Shown in pieces: positions 30,452 through 38,785 of a stretch of 58,359 nt of DNA. Every line of letters starts with the position of its first letter. Position 1 is the stretch's first letter. Source of the stretch: Candidatus Eiseniibacteriota bacterium (GTDB taxonomy: Bacteria; Eisenbacteria; RBG-16-71-46; CAIMUX01). The notes beneath the pieces were generated by a model that was not told the DNA's origin, did no database searches, and saw only the letters and a list, made by a program, of their open reading frames with translations. The stretch is from assembly GCA_903844735.1 (NCBI GenBank), contig CAIMUX010000067.1, positions 1 to 58,359 of the forward strand, given 5' to 3'. A program made the translations under genes and the position numbers.

Positions 30452-30575
30452 ATCGTCATTCCCCCAACCGTTCCTCTTTGCTGCAAGCCGCCGCGCACAG
30501 ATCGCCCGCGCATCGCACTGCCGACACCGGTCCCCCTCTGGCCGCGGCGAATCCGCGGAGACGACGGTCAAGACT

Positions 30576-30830
30576 CGGGCCAAACGCCGGGATCGTGGTT
30601 CGCCCAGCAGCAAAAGACCCGACTTCAGCCGCGCTCCCCGGGCGGCTCCGTGCCGGAAAGTGAAAAGCGGTGGTGTTCCCCCGGCGGCTCGGGCCAAGAA
30701 TGTGAAGATCAGTCGTGTTCCCCCTCGGGCGCGTTCCGTTCCGGACGAGATCAGTCGTGCACCCCAGCGGTCAGCATCTGTCCCGGGCGAGAGCAGCATG
30801 GAGCTTCGCGCCGTGGGTCAGCCGTGCGCG
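30576..30830. repeat. degenerate 42-bp tandem array, copy 1
   Basis: Units beginning at 30660 (GTGAAAAGCGGTGGTGTTCC), 30702 (GTGAAGATCAGTCGTGTTCC), 30744 (GACGAGATCAGTCGTGCACC) and 30786 (GGCGAGAGCAGCATGGAGC) are spaced exactly 42 bp, with fainter units upstream. Because 42 is a multiple of three, several frames are open through it (the minus strand gives 14-residue units such as RLIFTFLARAAGGT), but no frame resembles a known protein. The array abuts the 3' side of the RhuM remnant. Confidence 0.75.
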
Positions 30831-31164
30831 GTATTCGCCAAGCAATCGTCGCCCCCCTTCTTCTTGCGGCCGTGAAACCCTTCACGATGTACTCGCGCAG
30901 CCGCTGGGTAGCCCAGATTCGAAACTGCGTGCCGCAAAGCGACTTGACCCGGTAGCCAAGAAAGACGATCACGTCGAGGCTGTAGTGCTGGGTCTCGTAC
31001 TGCTCGCTTACGGTGCGGACGTCCTTCTGGAAGAGCTCGGCCATTTGTTTCTGTGTCAGCCAGACAGTCTCGTGCTCCACGCGGACCTCAACCCGGGTCC
31101 GCCCATCCTCGGTCTGGTAGATCAGGATCTCGCCGGGTTTGCCGGGAATCAACTCACCCGCCAT
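30751..31164 (-). pseudogene. RhuM-family remnant with internal deletion
   Basis: The frame opens MAGELIPGKPGEILIYQTED and continues RVEVRVEHETVWLTQKQMAE then LFQKDVRTVSEQ, the N-terminal half of RhuM-type proteins (WLTQ.QMAELF). It then jumps to YSLDVIVFLGYRVKSLCGTQ and FRIWATQRLREYIVKGF, the later RhuM segment. The roughly 40 residues that normally lie between are missing, and the long C-terminal part is replaced by unrelated sequence from the 42-bp array. The frame itself is open, so a short product is possible, but as a RhuM gene it is broken. Confidence 0.75.
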
Positions 31165-31249
31165 CCGGCCCGGGCGAAAAACCGAAACGTGAAATTCCAT
31201 CCGCCGTGGAGCAGGTCGACGTTCTTCACTGACGAAAGGGATCCGCCGG

Positions 31250-31790
31250 CGGCTCGTACAGCGTTTTGTACCGGCGCCCAGGATCCGCCGGAGCCTCGTA
31301 CAGCGTTGTGTACTGCCGCCCAGGAATCCCCGGAGCCTCGTACAGCGTTCTGTACTGGCGCCCAGGATTACCCGGAACCTCGTACAGCATTCTGTACCGG
31401 CGTCCGATTTTTCCCGGAGGGTTGTGCAACGTTCTGCACCGGCGGTTGGTGCCGGAAATGGGTCGTACAGCGTTCTGTACCGGCGTTGGAGATTGGCCGG
31501 AGGGTCGGTCAGCGTTCTGTACCGGCGGATTCCGCGCACCGAAGGCCGGTACAAAACGCTGCACCGGCCGCCGGTGTTTCCCGTGCGGCCGTACGGAGAT
31601 TTGAAACGCGCGTCGGGATTCAGCGGCGGCTCGTACGGACTTGTGAACTCGCGTGGGAACTCTTAGGGAAGCCGGTTCGGATCTCTGCACCGGGTCCGGG
31701 CGGCCGAAGTCGGGGGTGGGGCGCTGTGACCTGGTGTTTTCCGGGCGGAATCTCACATTTCAGATCTGTGAACTGGTTGGCGGCGAAAAT
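31250..31790. repeat. 42-bp tandem array with palindromic core, copy 2
   Basis: The unit core is CGTACAGCGTTCTGTACCGGCG, in which GTACA and TGTAC are inverted. Cores begin at 31256, 31298, 31340, 31382, 31424, 31465, 31508, 31549, 31591, 31633 and 31675, that is 41-43 bp apart, decaying toward the right end (about 31717 and 31759). Between cores lies a semi-conserved CCCAGGATNCCCGGAGCCT segment. All six frames are largely open because the period is 14 codons; the minus strand gives units such as GRQYRTLYEAPGIP. I see no ribosome site and no domain, so I do not call a gene. Confidence 0.85.
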
Positions 31791-31891
31791 GGGCTGGCTG
31801 TTGGGCGATCTTGCCGGTGAGCGGCGCGGCGCCGGCTCCCGGGACGGTGGGCGGTGTTGGACCGGGGGCGCGCGGGAGAGCGGGTCGTGCG

Positions 31892-32011
31892 TCAAGAGCC
31901 AGCCGAGCCGAACTGGCGGGCACGCAGCCGGTTATCGGCGGCCATGCGCTCGGCGACCATGCGCGTGGTCTTCAGTCCATTTCCGTGCCGGGTGATGTAG
32001 GCCTCGCCCAT
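31892..32011 (-). CDS. 39-residue ORF with good ribosome site
   Basis: ATG 32011 follows AAAAGGAAGAG at a good spacing. The product is MGEAYITRHGNGLKTTRMVA then ERMAADNRLRARQFGSAGS. It matches no family I recognise. The rest of the 31791-32149 gap shows nothing else coding. Confidence 0.35.
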   Translation of the reverse strand: MGEAYITRHGNGLKTTRMVAERMAADNRLRARQFGSAGS

Positions 32012-32149
32012 CCGCGCTCTTCCTTTTCATCGGTTGAGTTTTGGCACCTTACGCCATAGTGATGAGTTGGCAACCAACTGGGCCTTGGGCCGGGCGGGAC
32101 GTCCGCTCAGGCCGATTCGGCCTCTGGATTAGCGGTGGAGGATCCTCCA

Positions 32150-32503
32150 ATGATTCCACACGTCGTAGCGGTGGAGGTCACCGGACCCCATTCCCTTCGG
32201 CTGACCTTCCGCGATGGGGTTCAGAGGCGCGTGAACCTCCTTCCCCTTCTCAAGGGTCCGATCTTTCAGCCGCTTCTCGATCCCGACATCTTCGGCCAGG
32301 TCCTGCTCGATCCAGTTGCCGGGACCATCGTCTGGCCCAATGGAGCCGATGTGGCGCCGGAAACTCTCTACGCCATGCCGGAAGAGCCGGAGCTCCTCCA
32401 GCGCGTGCGGGTACCCCGGTCCAGCAGGCCGCCGCGGCGATCGGTCGGCGCGGGAAGGGTCGCTGAGAAGCCAAGAGGAAGAAGGCGCGCCGCCTGCCGT
32501 TGA
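32150..32503 (+). CDS. DUF2442 family protein (first of two)
   Basis: 117 residues from ATG 32150, with GGAGG 8 nt upstream; an in-frame ATG at 32135 is less well placed. VVAVEVTGPHSLRLTFRDGV, then GPIFQPLLDPDIFGQVLLDP and GTIVWPNGADVAPETLY is the DUF2442 pattern (LxvxFxDG ... F..l.dp..F..v.vd...gti.WpnGaDi.pe.LY). The last 30 residues are Arg-rich and unconserved. DUF2442 genes are often found with small toxin-like genes; no partner is evident except a second DUF2442 15 bp downstream. Confidence 0.85.
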   Translation: MIPHVVAVEVTGPHSLRLTFRDGVQRRVNLLPLLKGPIFQPLLDPDIFGQVLLDPVAGTIVWPNGADVAPETLYAMPEEPELLQRVRVPRSSRPPRRSVGAGRVAEKPRGRRRAACR

Positions 32504-32518
32504 GCGACCGCGCTGAGC

Positions 32519-32827
32519 ATGGAACACCCACTGTATCGAGTCAGGTCCTTCGAGTTGCTCGGAACGCACTGCCTGCGAATCGGGTTCGACGACGGATCCG
32601 AGCAAGTCATCGATTTCCGCCCGATCCTCTTCGGAGAGATCTTCCGGCCCTTGCGAGATCCAGCGGTGTTCGCGCAGGTCCGCCTGGACCCCGACGCTCA
32701 CACGCTGGTGTGGCCCACCGGGGCTGACTGTGATCCCGCTACGCTTCACGACTGGCCTCTGCAGATCGCCGCCCTTTCCGTCCGTGCGCGGCAATGGGAG
32801 TTGGGAGCTGAACGGTTCCCGGAGTGA
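32519..32827 (+). CDS. DUF2442 family protein (second of two)
   Basis: 102 residues. LRIGFDDGSEQVIDFRPILF, GEIFRPLRDPAVFAQVRLDP and HTLVWPTGADCDPATLHDWP match DUF2442 closely. It lies 15 bp after the first DUF2442 gene on the same strand. The two proteins are clearly related but diverged, so the duplication is old or the pair was acquired together. Confidence 0.85.
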   Translation: MEHPLYRVRSFELLGTHCLRIGFDDGSEQVIDFRPILFGEIFRPLRDPAVFAQVRLDPDAHTLVWPTGADCDPATLHDWPLQIAALSVRARQWELGAERFPE

Positions 32828-32876
32828 CCATTTCGGTCCGTTGCAGGGCGGGAACCGGGCCGGGGCGGCCGGAAAC

Positions 32877-32999
32877 TCAACCACGCGGCCTCGGTCGGTG
32901 GCTTGGATCTCGCGGGGCTGTGGGCAGTCCATCTCCAATGATCGTGAAATCTCGAAAGATGTCCATCGGAAGCAACAACTTGTTCTGCGGTCCCTTCAT
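32877..32999 (-). CDS. 40-residue ORF after the HTH gene
   Basis: The ATG at 32999 follows the stop of the HTH gene (TGAGATGAAG). The product begins MKGPQNKLLLPMDIFRDFTI and continues with a Pro/Arg-rich tail. It has no recognised motif. It could be the start of a truncated partner gene of the HTH protein. Confidence 0.3.
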   Translation of the reverse strand: MKGPQNKLLLPMDIFRDFTIIGDGLPTAPRDPSHRPRPRG

Positions 33000-33000
33000 C

Positions 33001-33294
33001 TCAGGCGCCTTTGGCACGAATGACGAGATCGACGTCGCAGTCAAGGACATGCAACAAGAACAGCATCCGATCGACGGACTTGCGGTAATTCGTCGGGTCG
33101 AGCAACCGGTAGAACTGAGCCGGGGACGTGCCGAGACGCCGGATGATCTCCCGCCTCGAGACGGCACTCTCCTCGACCCGCTTCCGCGCCTCAATGGTCA
33201 GCTTGTAGAGCAGGACATCGCGCATGTAGCGGGGATCCTGCTTGTACTCGAGAACCTGCTCAATATGGACGGACCCCTGTCGGACCTTGAACAT
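33001..33294 (-). CDS. small helix-turn-helix protein (XRE-like)
   Basis: 97 residues. SRREIIRRLGTSPAQFYRLL is a helix-turn-helix of the XRE or recombinase type, followed by SVDRMLFLLHVLDCDVDLVI, a closing helix typical of small antitoxin-like regulators. ATG 33294 has AGGG about 10 nt upstream, and a 5-bp inverted repeat lies just before it (separate entry), which would suit autoregulation. No toxin is recognisable next to it. Confidence 0.6.
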   Translation of the reverse strand: MFKVRQGSVHIEQVLEYKQDPRYMRDVLLYKLTIEARKRVEESAVSRREIIRRLGTSPAQFYRLLDPTNYRKSVDRMLFLLHVLDCDVDLVIRAKGA

Positions 33295-33303
33295 ACTGTG
33301 ATG

Positions 33304-33319
33304 CTACCCTCTGTGGTAG
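33304..33319 (-). promoter_or_regulatory. short inverted repeat before the HTH gene, possible operator
   Basis: CTACC and GGTAG flank a 6-nt spacer, ending 10 nt before ATG 33294. Antitoxin-like HTH proteins often bind such sites over their own promoter. The arms are short, so this is tentative. Confidence 0.35.
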
Positions 33320-33469
33320 CGGTTGTTAAATGTCGAAGTCAAACCCAGGAAGTCCGCAGAGACTTCCCCGGGCAGCAACGACTTCCCTCGGCAGCATGCC
33401 AGAGACACCGAGGGGGCGCGCGATCCGGTCGGACGCACGCCCCCAGCCAGTGCCGCTCATCCCACGGAT

Positions 33470-36400
33470 CTATCGCAGCAAAAGCACCTTCTCGGTCCGC
33501 CGCTCCCGTGAGGTTTCCAGCCTGACGAGATAGACACCCGCGGCAACCGGGTGACCGCGATCGTCCCGTCCATCCCAGGTAGCCACGTAGTAGCCCGCGT
33601 CTTTGCGGGCCCCCTGGACGACGGTACGCACCAACCGTCCGTCCGGACTGTATAACGACAGGCGGACGTCGTCACTCCGCGGAATACCGTACCGAACGGT
33701 GGTGCTCCTGCGGGCGGGGTTGGGAACGCAAGGAGCCAGCCAAAGAGCCGGCGGCGGCTCCGCGCCATGGGTTGTCACCGTGAGCGGCCCGAAATATGCC
33801 CGTTCGCCATTCGGTGCCAAGCCTGCTATTCGGTACTCGTATTCCCGGCCGGGAAGGATGCCGGTGTCGACAAACCGATACTCGCCGCTCACGGCCGGAG
33901 CCAGAGGCTCCGCGGTGATCGGTATCTCCTCTTCGAGGTCCGGCGACACCTGCCGTCGGTAGACTTCGAAGCCGACGTAGTGAAGATCAATCGGTGTCTG
34001 CCAGGAAAGGACCACCCCCTCGTCCCCGGCCTCCGCCGTGAGGCTGGACAGCATGATCGGCGTCACCGTCTGCACCACGAAGGTAATCGGGATCTCGACC
34101 ACCGGCCGGATCAGGTCGTTGGTTTCGAGGAGCACCTTCGCCCGGTACTCGCCCGCCTCCATGAACTCGGAATTGAAATGCAAAACAAGATCACCTCCGG
34201 CCTCGGCGCCGATCGTGAGGTGAACCGGACCGACCTCCACCCAACTCGCCCCGAATCCATTCGGCATCGCGTCGAACTGTCCGGGTCCTTGGCCGGCTAT
34301 CGTGAAGGCGGAGGCATCGATCCGCCACGGTCGCCCGAGTTCCACCTGGTCCAGGCCGAACGTGATCCACCCGTCCTGAAGGTCGAGCGTCAGCAATCCC
34401 GACGTCGGATTGAAGTCGCCATCAAGCAGCAAGGCCGGCACGCCGAAGTTTTCCAACGCAAAGGCCCCGGCAAGGATCGCGAACTCCGCGCCGGAGGATC
34501 CGGTCTCGGTATTCTGGTCCGTGTTCAGGTAGACCACCAGCGACGAGGAGGACCACAGGGGAAGCATCGACTCGTGGGATGTGATCCGCAGAAAGAGTGT
34601 GTCATCGACCTGCTGTACCAACAGGGCAGCCATGTCCGGGCTGGCCTCGGGCGGATCATTCGGATCGGTGGCCAGTGTGTCCCATTCTGATGGCTGTAAC
34701 ATGGACCCTCTCGGCAGAGCGGACCGAAGAAGCTTCCCGTGCGGCTTAGCCATGCCTTTATACAGACACGCGAGCTGCGGCCATGGAGATGACTGCGGGT
34801 GCGCGGGCCGCAACGTCGCCGGCGGCGTCACCGAGTCCCGGGACAGGAGCGACGACGACGGCGCCACGGTGTCCGTGGGCCGGAGAGCCGCCGTTGCCGT
34901 CACCGTATCCGCGGCTCGGCTCCCCCCCGACCGGCGGGCAGACGGCAGGACAATCGAGATCCGCATGTCATCAATCGTCTGCTCGTTGTCGGCGAGGTAG
35001 GCATTCACTTCCAGGACTCCGGTCCCGGCATTGCGAAGGACCAGCGTGGTGTCCACCACGCCGATGGAGTCGAGGCCGGCGGTGAGGGAGGTCAGATCGG
35101 CCGCGTAGGTAGCCAGGAAGGCCATGGCGGACACCGGACCGGCAAGAGGGCTTTCCGCATTCCCGTAGAGAGCGGTGACATAGTACGAGTACGACACATC
35201 GGTGACCGCGGTCGTGTCGCTGTACTGCCGGAGTTCCAGGGGTTCGGAGTTCAAGAGCGTGGGCAAGCCGTCCTTATCGGCGGCGCGATAAACGTTGTAC
35301 CCGGTGACGGGAGTGGATCCGACCGCGGCCAACCCGACGGGAGGATCCCATCGCAGCGGGACCACCGGGCCTACGCCGCTGCGCGCCTGCAGACGCAGGG
35401 GCGGCCCGGGAATCTGCCGTTCAACCACCGAGATGTCATCCAGGTACCAGCCCAGACCGGTGACTCCGTCATCGGAGCTGAAAACGAAGCGGATGCGGAC
35501 ATCTGCCTGTCCGAGGTACCGGTAGAGGTCAAACTGCGCACGCACCCAGCCGTCCGTGCGTCCCGAGTACCCGGGGGATCCTTGCGCGGCCATGACGCGC
35601 GCGGGGTAGTCGCCGACGGGGCGCACGAGAGCCCATGTGAAGCCACCGTCGGTCGAGATCTCAACGAACCCACCGTCATACACCTCTTCACAGGCGAGGA
35701 AGTGGTGGAACACCAGGGCCGCCGAGGTGAACTCCGTCAAGTCGATGGGCGCAGAGACGAGGACCGATCGAGTCTCGTCTGTGTAGGTGCCATTCAGGTT
35801 GGTGGCCCAGACGTTCTGGCCGGAGTAGGCGTCCACCCGGGTGGAATGCCCCCATTCCCAGTCGTAATCACCCTGGAAGCCACCGGCGCCGGCCTCAAGG
35901 TCCCGCTCGATGCCCCGAACGATTCGGAAGGAGTGCCAGCCGCTCGCAGGCTCCGTCGCGATGTTCGGAAGGACGGCCCCGTCCTCGGCCCGAATCTGGT
36001 AGTTCACGCTGTCTCCCAGAGCAAGCCCGTCGGATGAAATGTACGCCAGAGAGCCAAGCCCCCCCGCGGAAGTCATCGGGGTGGTGGTGGGAGAGCCATC
36101 GTTGCGCTTCTGGACCAGGCTGACGAAGTGCAGCGGCTGGTCGAGGTTGTCCGTCACCGTGGCCCGAACCCGGATGGCGTCGATGTCTAACGGCTGGTCG
36201 GGTAGCGACTCGTGCGCGATGACCGGCGGTGTGGAGTCCGTTCCGACTTGGAAAACGAACGGATCGGCTGCGCCGGCCTCCGGCCAGGTGACGCTGGTCC
36301 CGTTCGTGTCGGTGGCGGTGAAGTAGTATCTGATGACCGTCCCCGCAGGCTGCGCCGGAAAGACAGCGGTGTACTCACGGGTGACTCCGGTGGGCGTCAT

Positions 36401-38329
36401 GGTTTCATTCATGGCGGCGACTTCGTTTCCGTGAGTCACGGTGGCGTGGATTCGGACCTGTGCCGGATCGATGGCGAAGACTCCCAGGAATGATGCGGTC
36501 ACGGGCAAGGTTCCTGTCGTGTCCTCGGTGTCCGCCATCGGGACATGGGAGACATGGATTTCGTAGTCCCCGATCCCGTGGGCGCGGAAGATATGCGCGA
36601 TCGTGCCCAGGTTCGGCGTGCCGTCATAGACATCGCCGTTGTCATCGTCGTACACGAGCAGGTCGAAGAAGTAGTCGTCGAAGTTGTCAGCGTATCCGTA
36701 CCGCGCGAAATGGAAAAGGGAGTCCGTCCGGGGGGCGCCCAGAGCCCCCCGCAGATCCCAAAGGGCCGAGGCGATGATGAGTCCGTCATTGTGAGACTCA
36801 CCGTTCCAGTCCTGCGGGTAGACGCGATCCTCGTCGACACGGCGAAGGGAGGAGCCGGGGCCGTAGAAGCCGATCCCCAGCACCGGCTGCCCCATGATGG
36901 TTGTGGCGTAGTAGTCGGAGAAGCCCTCGTGCATGGCGGCGGAGGGAGAGAACGGACGGGAAAGCCAGTCGGTGATCCCGTGACCATACTCGTGGTAGAT
37001 CACGTCGGCCACGCGGGCCATGTTGACGCAGGGCCCCCCCGCTTCGTAGAAGTTGACTCCCGTGCCATCCCAGAAGGCGTTGCAGCTCCCGTGGACGTTC
37101 ACCCAGATGGGCATCGGGTAGTCCAGAAGGTCGAATCCAGGCTCGATCGTCCGGATAAAGTCGTGGGCGATCATGGCGCTGTGATAGGCATCGCGTTCGG
37201 CGATCTGGGCCTCGCCCTCGCCGAAGAGCAGGTCAAGCTGCGCCGGACTGGTATCGGGCACGGCCCGACTGAACGATGCGACCTGTCCGGTGTTCGCGTC
37301 GTACACCACGCCGTATGGACCGCGCAAGCCGACTTGCGCTGTGCGCCCGACATCCCCGGTCGTAACCAAGGAAAAGTTACCGGCGGCATCCGTCACGGTC
37401 TCCACCGAGCCGGCCCCGGAGGGAAAACACGTGACCCCCAGGTGTGGGAAAGGACGATTCTCTAGTACGTCGTCGGCCGTGAGCGGCTCCACCAATCCGG
37501 AGACGTGCCCGTGAACCTCGCCAAACCTAATATTGTTGTATCGCCACAGGAGCGTGCCGTCTCCGGCATCCACGAAACTGACCCACGCACCCGGAGGATC
37601 CTGGGTGCGGAACTCGTACCGCCACGTCAGGCGCTGTTCGTAACGATCCAACCTCCGAATCGGCAGAAAGGTCAGGATCGGGTCACCCGGGGAGGCCGAC
37701 GTGCCGGGAAGTCCGTCCCGAGCCGCCTCCATGGCGGCAGACGGCGCCATCCGGAAGGTGGAGGGCGACGGCACCTCGGAGTACGTGCGGTTGGTCACCA
37801 GAAGAACTTTCCCCTGGCGGCTGAGGCGCAGGCTGACCCGGCTGTTCCAGACCAAGACACCCTCATGCGCTTGCTGGAAGTGAACCCAAATGCCGCCGCG
37901 GTCGCCGACCGTCCGCACCCAGGCCAGCTCATCCGCCGGGACCCAGGGCAGGGCCTCTCCGCGCAGGAAGGCGCGGGCCGCGGCCTCGGCGTTGCTCGTG
38001 TCCACCAAGGCAAAGCCCGGAATCGCCTCGGGCGGACCCTGCAGGCGCTCCGGCACGCGCGACGTCACGTCCCAGCGGGCCACCCATCCCGGATGGCGGG
38101 CGACGAACTCGGTCCACGCCGGAGATCGCGAAAGGGCGGCCCCGATGGCCTTTTCATCCTGGAGACGGATCGATGACGACACTTCCCCGCGCCGATCGAC
38201 CTCGTACTTTGCGGCCTCGGAAGAAGGCTGGAACGCCTGCACTGCCGTGGGAACAGCCGGACCGATGATGAGCAAGCACAAAAGAACCGCAGGCAAACCA
38301 CCACCGCCGACTGAGAATGAGAACCGCAT
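33470..38329 (-). CDS. secreted M36 (fungalysin)-type metalloprotease, multidomain
   Basis: 1619 residues from ATG 38329, which has GGGAGGG 6 nt upstream. A signal peptide ends near AVPTAVQA. A fungalysin/thermolysin-type propeptide region follows. The catalytic zinc motif YHEYGHGITDWL lies at about residue 440, with the third ligand in EGFSDYYA about 25 residues later. Then come Ig-like and FN3 modules, a MAM/jelly-roll-like part (DVRIRFVFSSDDGVTGLGWY), a Thr/Pro/Ser-rich stretch (TVTATAALRPTDTVAPSSS), more FN3 (YEYRIAGLAPNGERAYFG) and a FlgD-Ig-like C-terminus (TTVRYGIPRSDDVRLSLYSP; AAGVYLVRLE). The role is extracellular proteolysis. Complete catalytic residues suggest it is active. Confidence 0.93.
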   Translation of the reverse strand: MRFSFSVGGGGLPAVLLCLLIIGPAVPTAVQAFQPSSEAAKYEVDRRGEVSSSIRLQDEKAIGAALSRSPAWTEFVARHPGWVARWDVTSRVPERLQGPPEAIPGFALVDTSNAEAAARAFLRGEALPWVPADELAWVRTVGDRGGIWVHFQQAHEGVLVWNSRVSLRLSRQGKVLLVTNRTYSEVPSPSTFRMAPSAAMEAARDGLPGTSASPGDPILTFLPIRRLDRYEQRLTWRYEFRTQDPPGAWVSFVDAGDGTLLWRYNNIRFGEVHGHVSGLVEPLTADDVLENRPFPHLGVTCFPSGAGSVETVTDAAGNFSLVTTGDVGRTAQVGLRGPYGVVYDANTGQVASFSRAVPDTSPAQLDLLFGEGEAQIAERDAYHSAMIAHDFIRTIEPGFDLLDYPMPIWVNVHGSCNAFWDGTGVNFYEAGGPCVNMARVADVIYHEYGHGITDWLSRPFSPSAAMHEGFSDYYATTIMGQPVLGIGFYGPGSSLRRVDEDRVYPQDWNGESHNDGLIIASALWDLRGALGAPRTDSLFHFARYGYADNFDDYFFDLLVYDDDNGDVYDGTPNLGTIAHIFRAHGIGDYEIHVSHVPMADTEDTTGTLPVTASFLGVFAIDPAQVRIHATVTHGNEVAAMNETMTPTGVTREYTAVFPAQPAGTVIRYYFTATDTNGTSVTWPEAGAADPFVFQVGTDSTPPVIAHESLPDQPLDIDAIRVRATVTDNLDQPLHFVSLVQKRNDGSPTTTPMTSAGGLGSLAYISSDGLALGDSVNYQIRAEDGAVLPNIATEPASGWHSFRIVRGIERDLEAGAGGFQGDYDWEWGHSTRVDAYSGQNVWATNLNGTYTDETRSVLVSAPIDLTEFTSAALVFHHFLACEEVYDGGFVEISTDGGFTWALVRPVGDYPARVMAAQGSPGYSGRTDGWVRAQFDLYRYLGQADVRIRFVFSSDDGVTGLGWYLDDISVVERQIPGPPLRLQARSGVGPVVPLRWDPPVGLAAVGSTPVTGYNVYRAADKDGLPTLLNSEPLELRQYSDTTAVTDVSYSYYVTALYGNAESPLAGPVSAMAFLATYAADLTSLTAGLDSIGVVDTTLVLRNAGTGVLEVNAYLADNEQTIDDMRISIVLPSARRSGGSRAADTVTATAALRPTDTVAPSSSLLSRDSVTPPATLRPAHPQSSPWPQLACLYKGMAKPHGKLLRSALPRGSMLQPSEWDTLATDPNDPPEASPDMAALLVQQVDDTLFLRITSHESMLPLWSSSSLVVYLNTDQNTETGSSGAEFAILAGAFALENFGVPALLLDGDFNPTSGLLTLDLQDGWITFGLDQVELGRPWRIDASAFTIAGQGPGQFDAMPNGFGASWVEVGPVHLTIGAEAGGDLVLHFNSEFMEAGEYRAKVLLETNDLIRPVVEIPITFVVQTVTPIMLSSLTAEAGDEGVVLSWQTPIDLHYVGFEVYRRQVSPDLEEEIPITAEPLAPAVSGEYRFVDTGILPGREYEYRIAGLAPNGERAYFGPLTVTTHGAEPPPALWLAPCVPNPARRSTTVRYGIPRSDDVRLSLYSPDGRLVRTVVQGARKDAGYYVATWDGRDDRGHPVAAGVYLVRLETSRERRTEKVLLLR

Positions 38330-38785
38330 GGCCACCCTCCCTGGAACATGAAACCCGATGACGACGACGATACGGCAGCGCCCTGAACCGTTGCCCGAGC
38401 CACCTCGGCCGACAGTCTAAGTGCCGCTTTTGGCCCGGTGCAACAGGCAGACTCAACCGCGTGGGCAGCACGCCTCGCAAGGCCCGCTTCGCCATGATGA
38501 GCCGGAGACCCCGAGCCCGGCCGTAGAGGAAGTGTGTCTCCCGGTAGAGCCGGATTCGAGACGGATCTTCCGGGCCTGAGGAAGTCCGAGCGAGACGTTG
38601 TTCATGTCAACCGCGGGTTCCTCCCGGGACCGTTCCCACCAAGGTGCCCTGTTGGGGATTCCTGAACGCGATCTACGGGTAGTCACGGGACGCGGGGGAT
38701 GATGTCGCACCCGTAAAGAAGCTTTATCGACAAGCCGATAACCGCATCAGGGAGAATAACCTCCCGTCTTTACAGCGGATGAGGC
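38330..38785. other. divergent intergenic region
   Basis: 456 bp between the protease gene and the HEAT/HD-GYP operon. It holds a near-consensus sigma-28 promoter pointing to the operon (separate entry) and, at 38750-38765, a small GGGAG/CTCCC inverted repeat. GTAAAGA and TCTTTAC also face each other at 38713-38719 and about 38772-38778. No gene is visible. Confidence 0.6.
38714..38741 (+). promoter_or_regulatory. sigma-28 (FliA)-type promoter
   Basis: TAAAG at 38714-38718 and a perfect GCCGATAA at 38734-38741 match the FliA consensus TAAAGTTT ... GCCGATAA. The gap between TAAA and GCCGATAA is 16 nt where 15 is usual. Transcription would begin near 38748, about 38 nt before the ATG at 38786. 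It would place the HEAT/HD-GYP operon in the flagellar/chemotaxis regulon. Confidence 0.6.

Noticed and set aside
31226-31756. Repeat protein encoded by the 42-bp array
   Set aside because: All frames are open because the period is 14 codons; no ribosome site, signal peptide or domain supports any of them.
31250-31790. CRISPR array
   Set aside because: Repeats are degenerate, the segments between them are also related to each other, and there are no cas genes.
38330-38785. Sigma-54 promoter (GG-N10-GC) in front of the protease or HEAT operon
   Set aside because: TGGCC/TGC-like words occur but with wrong spacing. I found no convincing -24/-12 site in the intergenic regions I inspected, despite rpoN being in the window.
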